The notes under the pieces are model-generated. The model was not told the DNA's origin. It worked only from the letters and a program-made list of their open reading frames with translations, and ran no database searches. A DNA stretch of 64,000 nt, taken from positions 930,001 through 994,000 of the forward strand of contig NZ_VFPM01000003.1 of NCBI RefSeq assembly GCF_006716675.1. Direction: 5' to 3'. Both the position numbers and the translations under genes were made by a program. Origin of the DNA: Humibacillus xanthopallidus. Its GTDB lineage: Bacteria > Actinomycetota > Actinomycetes > Actinomycetales > Dermatophilaceae. Below are positions 11,032-19,238 of this stretch, in pieces (positions within the stretch are counted from its first letter, which is position 1; the number at the start of each line of letters is the position of its first letter).

Positions 11032-11391
11032 TTATCGGCGCGGGGCCTCCTCCGTGGCTGCCTCCGCCCCGGTGTGACCCACGAGCTTCAGCCCGATGAC
11101 GGCGCCGACGATGCCGGCGAGGAGCAGCACCTTGACGACGGAGAAGGGCTCCTCACCGAACGTCATCGCCCACGCGACCGTCAGCGCGGCACCGATGCCG
11201 GTCCACACGGCATACGCCGTGCCGATGGGGATGGTGCGCACCGCGTGGGCCAGGCCGAGCATCGACAGCGTGCCCGCGACGAGGAAGACGAGAGACGGGA
11301 CGAGCAGGCTCAGGCCGTCGGAGGCCGCGAGCGCCGACGCCCAGACGGCCTCGAGGACGGCGCTGGCGAGCAGGACGAGCCACGGCATCAT
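11032..11391 (-). CDS. SMR-family transporter subunit (probable guanidinium exporter), second of pair
   Basis: The 119-residue, four-helix small multidrug resistance protein starts MMPWLVLLASAVLEAVWASALAASDG. The Glu in LEAVW is the membrane carboxylate that binds substrate and protons, and IPIGTAYAVWTGIGA is the conserved third-helix motif of the Gdx/SugE branch. The start overlaps the stop of the preceding SMR gene (ATGA). Paired, unequal SMR genes usually form heterodimers. The guanidine-III riboswitch upstream argues that the substrate is guanidinium rather than a drug. A GTATGCCG motif encodes the Tyr-Ala of TAYAV. Confidence 0.88.
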   Translation of the reverse strand: MMPWLVLLASAVLEAVWASALAASDGLSLLVPSLVFLVAGTLSMLGLAHAVRTIPIGTAYAVWTGIGAALTVAWAMTFGEEPFSVVKVLLLAGIVGAVIGLKLVGHTGAEAATEEAPRR

Positions 11392-11702
11392 GCCACCGCC
11401 TTGAGACCTGCGACGCACCCGACGAGCACGAGGAGCAGCAGCCCCCGCGCGAGGTCGAGCCGCTCCTCGCGGCGGGCGACGGCCAGCAGGACGGTGCCGA
11501 CGGCCCCGATTCCGACCCACACGGCATACGCCGTTCCAGCGGGCAGGCCCGTCATGGCCCACGCCAGGCCGGCCATGCTGAGGACGAGCGAGACGCCGAA
11601 GAGCGCCGTGGGACGGGGGCGGCGGAAGCCGTCGGAGGCGGAGAGCGCCGTCGCCCAGACGGCCTCGAGCGCGCCGGAGAGGATGAGCACGAGCCAGAAC
11701 AT
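11388..11702 (-). CDS. SMR-family transporter subunit (probable guanidinium exporter), first of pair
   Basis: The 104-residue four-helix protein begins MFWLVLILSGALEAVWATALSASDG, with the essential Glu in LEAVW and the third-helix motif LPAGTAYAVWVGIGAVG. It resembles its downstream partner closely, suggesting duplication into a heterodimeric pair. ATG 11702 lies 14 bases after a guanidine-III riboswitch, so guanidine binding should control its translation. Family knowledge says SMR proteins under this riboswitch class are guanidinium/proton antiporters (Gdx). Confidence 0.9.
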   Translation of the reverse strand: MFWLVLILSGALEAVWATALSASDGFRRPRPTALFGVSLVLSMAGLAWAMTGLPAGTAYAVWVGIGAVGTVLLAVARREERLDLARGLLLLVLVGCVAGLKAVA

Positions 11703-11715
11703 GACTACCCGATCT

Positions 11716-11757
11716 GGCCGTCTTGTCGCTGGGCGGGTACGGCTCCCTCGTCCGCGA
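11716..11757 (-). promoter_or_regulatory. Guanidine-III (mini-ykkC) riboswitch
   Basis: The minus-strand RNA reads GCGGACGAGGGAGCCGTACC, then CGCCCAGCGACAAGACGGCC. It contains the diagnostic blocks GGACGAGG, CCGTACCCG and ACAAGACGGC in the order and spacing of the guanidine-III aptamer, a compact pseudoknot of about 40 nucleotides. It ends 13 bases before the ATG of the first SMR gene, the usual position for translational control by this class. The downstream SMR pair fits the known regulon. A GC-rich inverted repeat lies further upstream (about 11754-11774). Confidence 0.9.
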
Positions 11758-11861
11758 GCGCGACCGCGCGCTCGCGTCCCATTCTACAGATCCGGTATCA
11801 CGGCGGTCGCTCCGGCGTACTGTCTGCTGCAAGGTGCGGTTCCTGCGGAGTGAGGACTGCG

Positions 11862-14144
11862 ATGAGCCGTGACTATCTCGACTTCGATCTCGCGCTGACC
11901 CGCGACGGGTCGGCGTATGCCGTCCGCGTCGTCTCCTCGCCCGCGGGCGAGGCGTCGGCCCCCTTCGTGATGCCCTTCGTGGGAGCCGAGCTCGCACAGT
12001 TCATGATCGCCGTCGGTCCTCCACGGGTCGCCTCGCGCCGGCTCGTGCCGGTCGCCGCGCGGGTGGGCGGGGTCAAGGACTACGGGCGCAAGCTCGGCGA
12101 CGCCCTGCTCACGGGGCCGGTGCGCGACGCCTTCGCCGCGAGCCTGAACGCAGCGGGGTCGCAGGGCAAGGACCTGCGGGTGCGGCTGCGACTCGACGCG
12201 GTGCCCGAGCTCGACTCGGTGCCGTGGGAGTACCTCTACGACAGCACGCTCGAGCGCTTCCTCACCCTCTCGCAGGAGACCCCGGTCGTGCGGCTGCTCG
12301 ACTCGCTCCAACGACCGCCGGCCGTCGTCGTCGACTCCCCGCTGCGCGTGCTCGTCATGATCTCGAGCCCGTCCGACATGCCAGACCTCGCCGTCGACCG
12401 CGAGAAGCAGCTCCTTCTCGCGACGACCGCCGACATGGTCAAGACCGGGCAGCTGTCCGTCACGGTGCTCGACACAGCGACGCTCACGGAGCTGCAGCGA
12501 GCGCTGCTCGGCGACTACCACGTCTTCCACTTCATCGGCCACGGCGGCTTCGACGAGGATGCTCAGGAGGGCGTGCTCGTCCTCGAGAAGGAGGACGGCA
12601 CGAGCCACCGTGTCTCCGGCAACCGGCTCGGCACCCTGCTGCACGACGCCCGCAACATGCAGCTCGCCGTCCTCAACGCCTGCGAGGGAGCTCGCACGTC
12701 CGGACGCGACGCCTTCTCCGGAGTCGGCCAGGCCCTCGTGCGACAGGGCCTGCCGGCCGTCGTCGCGATGCAGACGGAGATCAGCGACCGGGCCGCGCTC
12801 GTCTTCAGCCACGAGTTCTACTGGTTCCTCACCCAGGGCCTCGGCATCGACGCGGCGATGTGCGAGGTGCGCAAGGCGATGGCCGTGTCCGACGAGGCCT
12901 CCGAGTGGGGCACCGCCGTCCTGCTGAGGTCTGGCACCGACCAGCCGTTCACCTTCACCACGACCGGCCCCTCGGTCGCCTCTCCGGAGAGCCGGCTCCA
13001 GTCGCTCTACGACGCGGCCCGCGACGCGATCAGCGCGGGCGAGGCCGCGACGGCTCAGCCGCTGCTCGAGCAGATCACCACGGAGAGTCCCGACTTCCGA
13101 GACGCGACCCAGCTCCTCGAGCGGGTGCGCCCCCAGACCGAGGACCGCCCTCCCCTCAACCACGAGACGGACCTCAACGACACTGTGCCGCAAACGGATT
13201 CGCGCCAGCAGGAGCAGCCGACACCTCCGCCGCCAAGGCCACCGGACACGACCGATACCTCTGGCACGTCGGGCACGTCGGGCACGTCGGGCACGTCGGG
13301 CACGTCGGAGCGGCGCCGGCCGAGCCGCATACGGCGCATCCTCCTGTGGGTCGGCGCGGCGGTCGGCGTCCTCGTCATCGCGGTCGGGGCCATCGTCTGG
13401 TGGGACTCGTCCGCGTCGTCGGTGGCCAAGGCGTGCGGCCCGGGCGGCGGCGCCTTCCCCCCGGTGCCCGCAGGCGCGCTCACGCTCGGCTGCGCGACGA
13501 CCGCGCCCGTCATCGACGGGAGCTTCGCCGACTGGGCAGGCGTGCCCGAGGGGCAGCTCGCGACGCAGGTCTTCCCGGCCCCGCCGAAGCCGGCTCCCGA
13601 CGACCTCCAGGCCACGTGGCAGGGCCAGTGGGACTCGCGCTTCCTCTACCTGCACGTCAGCGTCGACGACGCCGACCGCCGCCCGGTCGATGCGTCCAAG
13701 CCGACGGAGTTCTGGAAGGGCGACGGGGTCAGCTTCGAGTTCGGACCGGACGTGTCGACCCTTCCCGCATCGACGAAACCCCGCTCCGGCAAGGACTTCC
13801 ACGTCATGGTCGGCGTCACCTCGCTCGGTGGCCTCGCCTCCTTCAACATGGCCAACGCGGGGGCGATCCGAGACGGAGGACGCCTGACCAACGTCGTGCT
13901 CTCACGCACCGACCGCCCCGGCGGCTACGAGGTCGAGATGGCGGTGCCATGGTCCGACGTGGGCCTCGCCACTCCCCCGGCCCGAGGGTCGATCTGGGCG
14001 ATGAACGTCAACGTCAGCGACGCCGACAGCTCCTCGACGACGTGGAAGCTCGCCCGCATGATCAGCACCAACCCGGTGCGCACCGGCAACGGCCAGCCCG
14101 CCCGCTGGCAGCCGCTCGTCCTCGCCGACACGGCAGGCTCCTGA
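11862..14144 (+). CDS. Transmembrane CHAT protease with CBM9-like outer domain
   Basis: From ATG 11862 (GAGGA five bases upstream) the product has 760 residues. Residues 1-40 form a beta-rich N module (YLDFDLALTRDGSAYAVRV). A CHAT (caspase-like) protease domain spans about 100-365, with His227 in HFIGHG and Cys274 in NACEG both intact. A short TPR-like helical pair lies near 375-425, followed by a Pro/Thr linker with a GTS repeat, one transmembrane helix (about 492-514) preceded by RRRPSRIRR, and an outer domain from about 548 with PVIDGSFADW, WKGDGVSFEF and YEVEMAVPWSDVG, the pattern of CBM9/DOMON-like sugar-binding modules. The positive-inside rule puts the protease in the cytoplasm. It heads an operon with a microprotein and a caspase. 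Substrate and trigger are unknown. Confidence 0.85.
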   Translation: MSRDYLDFDLALTRDGSAYAVRVVSSPAGEASAPFVMPFVGAELAQFMIAVGPPRVASRRLVPVAARVGGVKDYGRKLGDALLTGPVRDAFAASLNAAGSQGKDLRVRLRLDAVPELDSVPWEYLYDSTLERFLTLSQETPVVRLLDSLQRPPAVVVDSPLRVLVMISSPSDMPDLAVDREKQLLLATTADMVKTGQLSVTVLDTATLTELQRALLGDYHVFHFIGHGGFDEDAQEGVLVLEKEDGTSHRVSGNRLGTLLHDARNMQLAVLNACEGARTSGRDAFSGVGQALVRQGLPAVVAMQTEISDRAALVFSHEFYWFLTQGLGIDAAMCEVRKAMAVSDEASEWGTAVLLRSGTDQPFTFTTTGPSVASPESRLQSLYDAARDAISAGEAATAQPLLEQITTESPDFRDATQLLERVRPQTEDRPPLNHETDLNDTVPQTDSRQQEQPTPPPPRPPDTTDTSGTSGTSGTSGTSGTSERRRPSRIRRILLWVGAAVGVLVIAVGAIVWWDSSASSVAKACGPGGGAFPPVPAGALTLGCATTAPVIDGSFADWAGVPEGQLATQVFPAPPKPAPDDLQATWQGQWDSRFLYLHVSVDDADRRPVDASKPTEFWKGDGVSFEFGPDVSTLPASTKPRSGKDFHVMVGVTSLGGLASFNMANAGAIRDGGRLTNVVLSRTDRPGGYEVEMAVPWSDVGLATPPARGSIWAMNVNVSDADSSSTTWKLARMISTNPVRTGNGQPARWQPLVLADTAGS
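13263..13307 (+). repeat. Five 9-bp tandem repeats in the CHAT linker
   Basis: GGCACGTCG is repeated five times without interruption and encodes (GTS)n in the cytoplasmic linker before the transmembrane helix. Because the unit is nine bases, gain or loss of copies keeps the frame and changes only linker length. Confidence 0.9.
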
Positions 14145-14165
14145 TCCGACGGAAGGAGCGCTGCG

Positions 14166-14300
14166 ATGGGCAGCGGCCACGCTGACTTCGACATCGAGAT
14201 CGTCGGTGCCCCGCCGACGTATGCCGTCTGCGTGCTGGTGGCGCGGATGGGACTGCGCCCGGTGTCCTGGCAGACGACGATCTTGTCCCTCGACGAGTAG
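14166..14300 (+). CDS. 44-residue microprotein of the CHAT/caspase operon
   Basis: ATG 14166 is preceded by a strong Shine-Dalgarno (GGAAGGAG, 14151-14158, 7-base gap), 21 bases after the CHAT stop; TAG at 14298 is 9 bases before the caspase ATG. The start, GHADFDIEIVGAPPTYAVCV, lines up with the CHAT N module (YLDFDLALTRDGSAYAVRV), so it looks like a free-standing or truncated copy of that module. The rest, ending SWQTTILSLDE, does not continue the similarity. It could be an adaptor or regulator linking the two proteases, or a remnant kept as a translational relay. The tight spacing and strong ribosome-binding site favour a translated gene. Confidence 0.6.
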   Translation: MGSGHADFDIEIVGAPPTYAVCVLVARMGLRPVSWQTTILSLDE

Positions 14301-14309
14301 GAGCACCCC

Positions 14310-16319
14310 ATGGCCGGTCACGTCTACGCACTGCTCGTCGGCATCGACGCCTACACCGGCGCCGTGCCGCAGCTGTCGGGGTGTGTCAACGACGTCACCG
14401 CCTTCGCCGCGGTGCTCCAGGGCCGGGTGTCCGCCGAGGACCTCAGCCTCGTGACGATCACCGACGAGGACGCGACCCGGGCCGCCGTCACGACGGAGTT
14501 CACGAGGCTGCTCGGACAGGCCGGCGCCGAGGACGTCGCGCTCTTCTACTACAGCGGCCACGGGGCTCACCAGGAGGCTCCCGAGGAGCTGTGGCCCTAC
14601 GAGCCCGACCACCAGAACGAGACGCTCGTGCTCGTCGACAGCCGTGAGCCGGGGGGCTGGGACCTCGCCGACAAGGAGCTCGCAGTGCTCATCGCGCAGG
14701 TCGCGGCCAGCGGCTGCCACCTGCTCGTCGTGCTCGACTGCTGTCACTCCGGCGATGCGACCCGCGACGTCGACGAGGTCGTGCGGCAGGCACCGCCGGA
14801 CAACCGACACCGGCCGATCGAGAGCTTCCTCACGGGCACCGTCGAGCAGGCGGCCGCCCAGGCAGCAGCCGCGGCGGGCGGCCAGACGACCCGCGACCTC
14901 GACCAGGCACCACGCGAACGATGGACACCTCCGGCGGGGCGGCACGTGCTGCTCGCCGCGTGCCGTTCCTCCGAGAAGGCCAAGGAGATCCGGACGCAAG
15001 GTCAGCACCGCGGCGCCCTGTCAGCGGCCCTCGAGAAGACCCTCGTGCAGTCGGAGGACACGCCGTCCTATCGCGACGTCCTGCTCATGGTGACCTCGCA
15101 GGTGACGACGACCGTACGTGACCAGCACCCGCAGTTCGAGACGGTCGACTCCAGCGAGCTGGACCGGCCCTTCCTCGGCGGCTCCATCCCCGAGACGCCG
15201 CGGCCGCTCACCCTGAGCCACCGCCCGGAGGGCTGGGTCATCGACTCCGGCGCCGTGCACGGCGTGCCCGAGCCGATCAGGATCGGCGACTCCACCGACA
15301 CCACCGAGCTCGCGATCTATGCACTCTCCGCCGTCGGTCGGGGACAGCCGCTCGCCACGGCGGTCGTCACCCGGGTGCTGCCCGACCGCTCCGTCGTCAC
15401 CGTGACTCCCGAGCTCGACCCGTCGTCGATCTACCGCGCCGTGATGACGTCCATCCCGCTCAAGCCCCTCGCGGTCGCCGTGGCGGGCGACGCTGCAGGC
15501 ACCTCCGCCCTGCGGTCGGCCGCCGACAAGGCCGACTCGACGCTCATCGACCTCATCGAGGCGTCGGACACACCACCACCTCCCGACCTGCAGGTCGAGG
15601 CGACGCCAGCTGGCTTCGTCATCACCCGACCCGGGCTCGTGCGGCCGCTCGTCCCGGTCGTCGCCGGTGAGGGGCGCGAGGGACGCACCATCGCGGCGCT
15701 CGAGCACGTCGCCCGGTGGCTGCGCCTCTCCGGGCTCACGAACCCGACGAGCCGCCTTGCGACGAACGCCGTGCGCGTCAGCGTCGTCACGGCCGACGGC
15801 CGCACGGATGACGGAGGCACGGTCGAGATCGCCTACGTCGACGACAAGGCGCCGAAGTTCACGGTGACGCTCGAGAACACGACGAAGGAGCCGCTCTGGG
15901 CGGCACTGCTCGACCTCACCGACTCGTACGGCATCTACACCGATGCCTTCGCCGCCGGCCGGGTCGCGCTCGCGCCCGGCGAGAAGACGAGCCTCGAGCT
16001 GGGCGGGGAGGTGCCGGACGTCCTCTGGAACGAAGGCATCGTGACGGTCACCGACCGTCTCATCGTCGTGACGAGCACCATGGAGTTCGACCCACGGTCG
16101 CTGCAGCAGGGCGACCTCGCCGTCAGCACGGTGCCGGGCTCGGGTGGCGGTGACGGAGCCGGCGGCATGACGACGCGCTCGGCCTTCACGCCGAGGTCGA
16201 CCCTGGAACGGATGCTGGGGAGCGTCACCACCCGCCGCCTGCCGCCGCGCACGACGGAGACGATCGCCGACTGGCGGACCAACCGCATCGACGTCGTGAC
16301 GTCGCGCCCTCACCCCTGA
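14310..16319 (+). CDS. Caspase-fold (peptidase C14) protein
   Basis: The 669-residue product starts MAGHVYALLVGIDAYTG, the standard opening of prokaryotic caspase-like proteins. The catalytic dyad is intact: His84 in YYSGHG and Cys145 in LDCCHSGD. The p20-like region ends near residue 290. The C-terminal 350 residues are mostly predicted beta-rich and unassigned, with a helical stretch around 450-480 (AALEHVARWLRLSGL) and a beta-sandwich-like stretch (VTVTLENTTKEPLWAALLDL) like those after many C14 domains. There is no signal peptide or membrane helix, so it is cytosolic. It is likely activated by, or a target of, the CHAT protease encoded first in the operon. A perfect 17-bp hairpin follows. 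Confidence 0.88.
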   Translation: MAGHVYALLVGIDAYTGAVPQLSGCVNDVTAFAAVLQGRVSAEDLSLVTITDEDATRAAVTTEFTRLLGQAGAEDVALFYYSGHGAHQEAPEELWPYEPDHQNETLVLVDSREPGGWDLADKELAVLIAQVAASGCHLLVVLDCCHSGDATRDVDEVVRQAPPDNRHRPIESFLTGTVEQAAAQAAAAAGGQTTRDLDQAPRERWTPPAGRHVLLAACRSSEKAKEIRTQGQHRGALSAALEKTLVQSEDTPSYRDVLLMVTSQVTTTVRDQHPQFETVDSSELDRPFLGGSIPETPRPLTLSHRPEGWVIDSGAVHGVPEPIRIGDSTDTTELAIYALSAVGRGQPLATAVVTRVLPDRSVVTVTPELDPSSIYRAVMTSIPLKPLAVAVAGDAAGTSALRSAADKADSTLIDLIEASDTPPPPDLQVEATPAGFVITRPGLVRPLVPVVAGEGREGRTIAALEHVARWLRLSGLTNPTSRLATNAVRVSVVTADGRTDDGGTVEIAYVDDKAPKFTVTLENTTKEPLWAALLDLTDSYGIYTDAFAAGRVALAPGEKTSLELGGEVPDVLWNEGIVTVTDRLIVVTSTMEFDPRSLQQGDLAVSTVPGSGGGDGAGGMTTRSAFTPRSTLERMLGSVTTRRLPPRTTETIADWRTNRIDVVTSRPHP

Positions 16320-16333
16320 CGTGCACCGAGAAC

Positions 16334-16370
16334 GACGAAGGGCCGGACGCGATGCGTCCGGCCCTTCGTC
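16334..16370. terminator. Bidirectional terminator between caspase and tRNA-Ala
   Basis: Perfect 17-bp arms (16334-16350 and 16354-16370) with a 3-base GAT loop. It ends the CHAT-caspase operon on the plus strand and the tRNA-Ala transcript on the minus strand. Confidence 0.9.
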
Positions 16371-16375
16371 TTCGG

Positions 16376-16448
16376 TGGAGCTGAGGGGACTCGAACCCCT
16401 GACCCCCTCCATGCCATGGAGGTGCGCTACCAGCTGCGCCACAGCCCC
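16376..16448 (-). tRNA. tRNA-Ala (GGC)
   Basis: A 73-base cloverleaf on the minus strand: 7-bp acceptor stem GGGGCTG/CAGCTCC, D arm GCGC...GCGC, anticodon stem CCTCC/GGAGG with loop ATGGCAT (anticodon GGC), T arm AGGGG-TTCGAGT-CCCCT, discriminator A. The 3' CCA is not fully encoded. A terminator follows at 16334-16370. Confidence 0.96.
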
Positions 16449-16586
16449 TTTCGGGTGCCGCCCCGCTGAGGCGACTGCGTAACAATAGCGGGTCGTCGGG
16501 CCCGATCCCAAATCGGGGGGCAGCACCTCCCGAGCCGCCGACACAGCGGTGAAAGGTCCCCGAACGAGCCCGCGATCTCTCGCCGC

Positions 16587-17246
16587 TCAGGCCTTCCACG
16601 GTCCGAGGTTCCAGCCCGCGATGCGCCAGCGCGCAGTCGCCGAGAAGCTCTTGCCCGCCTCGACGAGCTCGACCCAGTGGCAGTTGTCGAGGCCTCGGAA
16701 GACGCGGTCGGAGACGTCCTGGTCGAGGCCGACGAGGTCGCTCGCGGCGACCCGCGCCGACACGCCGTGCGCGACGACGAGGGCCGTCTCTCCGTCGCCC
16801 AGGCCGTCGGCCACCTCGCGCAGCGCCGCTCCGGCCCTGGCCGCCACGTCCTGCCGGGTCTCGCCCGTGACGCCCTTGGGCACGTCCTCCCCGCGGTCGA
16901 GCGCGGCGACGATCTCGGGGTAGCGCTCGTGCACGTCATCGACGTGCAGGCCCTGCCACTCGCCCACGTGCACCTCACGCAGCCGCTCGTCGAGGCGCAC
17001 CGGCAGGCCGGTGAGCTCGCCCACCGCCTCGGCCGTCGACACCGCGCGACGCAGGTCGCTCGAGACGATGACGACGGGACCGTATGCCGCGACGTGCGGC
17101 GCCGCCGCCGCGACCTGCTGTTCGCCGCGGTCGGAGAGCGCCGAGTCGCGGTGCCCCTGCCACACGCGGGCGGCGTTGTCGACCGTCTCGGCGTGGCGCA
17201 TCACGACGATCCGCCGCGGCCGCGGACCGCCGGGAACCAGGCTCAC
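16587..17246 (-). CDS. Histidine phosphatase family protein
   Basis: From GTG 17246 the product has 219 residues and opens with IVVMRHAET, the RHG/RHAE phospho-histidine motif. The second catalytic His is in LVVAHGVSARV, and the acid is in the LREVHVGEWQG block. The family includes phosphoglycerate mutase-like and broad phosphatases; in actinobacteria this position after rsfS is common, sometimes named as a phosphoglycerate mutase or glucosyl-3-phosphoglycerate phosphatase. The substrate is not readable here. The start overlaps the rsfS stop (GTGA), so it is part of the nadD-rsfS operon. Confidence 0.9.
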   Translation of the reverse strand: MSLVPGGPRPRRIVVMRHAETVDNAARVWQGHRDSALSDRGEQQVAAAAPHVAAYGPVVIVSSDLRRAVSTAEAVGELTGLPVRLDERLREVHVGEWQGLHVDDVHERYPEIVAALDRGEDVPKGVTGETRQDVAARAGAALREVADGLGDGETALVVAHGVSARVAASDLVGLDQDVSDRVFRGLDNCHWVELVEAGKSFSATARWRIAGWNLGPWKA

Positions 17247-17653
17247 GCGTCGGTGTCGTCTTCGGTGACAGCCTTGACGGGACGCGGCAGCGGCTCGATA
17301 CCCGACAGGTCGACCTCGGGGCAGTCCTTCCACAGCCGCTCGAGGGCGTAGTAGTCGCGCTCCTCCTCGTGCTGCACGTGAACGATGATGTCGCCGAAGT
17401 CGATGAGCACCCAGCGGCCCTCGCGCTCACCCTCGCGGCGCAGCGGCTTGCTGCCGAGCTCACGGAGGCGGTCCTCGACCTCGTCGACGATGGCGCCGAC
17501 CTGGCGCTCGGAGGGGGCGGAGGCGATGACGAAGACGTCGGTGAGCGGCATCTGGTCGCTCACGTCGATCGCCATCACCTTCTCGGCGATCTTCTCCTCG
17601 GCGGCCAGGGCGGCCACCTTGGCGAGCTGGAGCGAATGTTGGGCGGCAGTCAC
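17243..17653 (-). CDS. rsfS: Ribosome silencing factor RsfS
   Basis: The 136-residue product has the RsfS/Iojap core: [28 protein letters not shown], then [28 protein letters not shown]. It binds ribosomal protein uL14 and blocks subunit joining when nutrients are short. The acidic C terminus (EDDTDA) is typical of actinobacteria. It overlaps nadD upstream and the histidine phosphatase downstream by four bases each. Confidence 0.96.
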   Translation of the reverse strand: MTAAQHSLQLAKVAALAAEEKIAEKVMAIDVSDQMPLTDVFVIASAPSERQVGAIVDEVEDRLRELGSKPLRREGEREGRWVLIDFGDIIVHVQHEEERDYYALERLWKDCPEVDLSGIEPLPRPVKAVTEDDTDA

Positions 17654-18306
17654 GAATCTCCTTGCGGCAGAAGGCTATGGGCCATCTGACGGTGGGTCGG
17701 GGGGTGCACGGGGGGCGGAGCCCCCTGTGGGTCGGCGTAGAGCCGGTACTTGTTGATGTACTGGACCACGCCGTCGGGGACGAGGTACCAGACCGGCTCG
17801 CCGTCGGCCACGCGAGCGCGGCAGTCCGTGGAGCTGATCGCCATGGCGGGCACCTCCTGGAGCGTGACGCGGTCCTCGGGAAGGCCCTTGTCAGAGAGCT
17901 CGTGCCCGGGCCGGGTGACCCCGATGAAGTGGGCGAGGTCCCAGAGCCGCTCGGCGTCCTTCCACGAGAGAATCTCGGCGAGCGCGTCGGCACCGGTGAT
18001 GAAGAACAGCTCGTCCTCGGGACGCTCCGCGCGGATGTCGCGCAGGGTGTCGATGGTGTAGGTCGGCCCGGGGCGGTCGATGTCGACCCGGCTCACGGTG
18101 AAGCGCGGGTTCGACGCCGTCGCGATGACCGTCATGAGGTAGCGGTGCTCCGCAGCGGAGACGTGCCGGTCCGCCTTCTGCCACGGCTCTCCCGTGGGCA
18201 CGAAGAGGACCTCGTCGAGGTCGAAGAGCGACTGCACCTCGCTGGCTGCGACGAGGTGGCCATGGTGGATCGGGTCGAAGGTCCCGCCCATGACCCCGAG
18301 GCGCAT
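17650..18306 (-). CDS. nadD: Nicotinate-nucleotide adenylyltransferase
   Basis: The 218-residue product starts [21 protein letters not shown], the nucleotidyltransferase GGTFDPxHxGH motif, and carries [15 protein letters not shown], the C-terminal ISSTxIR-like ATP motif. It makes deamido-NAD from nicotinate mononucleotide and ATP. ATG 18306 begins directly at the motif. In relatives nadD follows proA; here a methyltransferase, a glycosyltransferase, a DUF402 gene and a small membrane protein lie between. Confidence 0.96.
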   Translation of the reverse strand: MRLGVMGGTFDPIHHGHLVAASEVQSLFDLDEVLFVPTGEPWQKADRHVSAAEHRYLMTVIATASNPRFTVSRVDIDRPGPTYTIDTLRDIRAERPEDELFFITGADALAEILSWKDAERLWDLAHFIGVTRPGHELSDKGLPEDRVTLQEVPAMAISSTDCRARVADGEPVWYLVPDGVVQYINKYRLYADPQGAPPPVHPPTHRQMAHSLLPQGDS

Positions 18307-18308
18307 GC

Positions 18309-18530
18309 TCAGTGCTGGTGCCCGTCGGTGTCGTGCCCGGGGGCGGTGCCGGCACCCGGCGCGCGGCGCGGCGAGCCGAGCTTGGCGGCCGTGTTGCGGA
18401 AGCTCCACGTGACGCCGAGCAGCACGAGGAAGACCGCGAAGGCGATGAGGAAGTAGGCGATCACCGGCATGGGGAGCTCGCGTGCGGCTTCCTCCCCCTC
18501 GGCGACGAGTGCGAGGACACGATCAGACAT
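18309..18530 (-). CDS. Small single-pass membrane protein
   Basis: The 73-residue product has one transmembrane helix ([21 protein letters not shown]) after an acidic N terminus, then a basic and His/Asp-rich tail (GHDTDGHQH). It ends two bases before nadD on the same strand, and similar short proteins often precede nadD in Intrasporangiaceae and relatives. Function unknown. Confidence 0.75.
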   Translation of the reverse strand: MSDRVLALVAEGEEAARELPMPVIAYFLIAFAVFLVLLGVTWSFRNTAAKLGSPRRAPGAGTAPGHDTDGHQH

Positions 18531-18558
18531 GCGGTCAGCCTACCGGCAGCGACGACGC

Positions 18559-19140
18559 TCAGCGCGCCGCCCTGCGCAGCCAGTCGTGGCCGACCGACCC
18601 GAACGGCTCGTCGCCGGCCGCCACCGCCGCGAGGACGCGGTCGCGCCAGAGCTCGGCGAGCGTGACGACCTCGGGCGGGTAGCCCAGCGCTACCTGGTGC
18701 TCGGCGAACTCGTCCTCGTCGTCGACGAAGAGGTGCCCCTCGCGGGTGAGCACGACGTCGAGGTCGAGGTCGACCATCGTGACCTCCCACTCCGGCCCGC
18801 CGTCCACGACGGCGCGACGCTGCCACACCGGCTCCGTCGTCATGTCGACGTAGACGCTGATCTCGCGGTGCGCCGGGTAGAAGCCGGCGGCATACGCCCC
18901 CTCGTGCGGCACGAAGGAGACCCAGCCGTCGGTCTCGACGAAGTCGACCCCCGGCCGGACGCAGCGCGTGCCGACGGGGGCGTACCACCAGTCACCGAAC
19001 TCGTCCGCCCCGAGGTAGCGGCCGACCCACTCCCAGTGCCGGCCCTCGCCCCACTTCGTGAACCGGCCGAGCACGGGGGCTCCGAGCGGGGGGCGGCCGG
19101 ACGGCATACCTGCGGGGGTCGGAGCGGGCGGCGTGGTCAC
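18559..19140 (-). CDS. DUF402 domain protein
   Basis: The 193-residue product shows the DUF402 pattern: WWYAPVGTRCVRPGVDFVETDGWVSF, ISVYVDMTTEPVW, then EVTMVDLDLDVVLTREGHLFVDDEDEF, where the Asp/Glu-rich strand binds metal. Related proteins hydrolyse nucleoside di- or triphosphates or act on ribonucleotides; the specific role here is unknown. The Pro-rich first 20 residues look disordered. It lies 28 bases upstream of the small membrane protein gene. Confidence 0.85.
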   Translation of the reverse strand: MTTPPAPTPAGMPSGRPPLGAPVLGRFTKWGEGRHWEWVGRYLGADEFGDWWYAPVGTRCVRPGVDFVETDGWVSFVPHEGAYAAGFYPAHREISVYVDMTTEPVWQRRAVVDGGPEWEVTMVDLDLDVVLTREGHLFVDDEDEFAEHQVALGYPPEVVTLAELWRDRVLAAVAAGDEPFGSVGHDWLRRAAR

Positions 19141-19238
19141 AGGGCGTTACGTTACGTTTCGGGACGCGGCGATGGTGGCACAGGGGCAGGACAGCAACGT
19201 GACAGCCGCACCTCACGTGCGGCCGTAGGCTGGACCCC

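Noticed and set aside
14166-14300. Reading the 44-codon gene as a frameshifted 5' end of the caspase
   Set aside because: The caspase has its own ribosome-binding site and a normal N terminus (MAGHVYALLVGIDAYTG), so nothing is missing from it.
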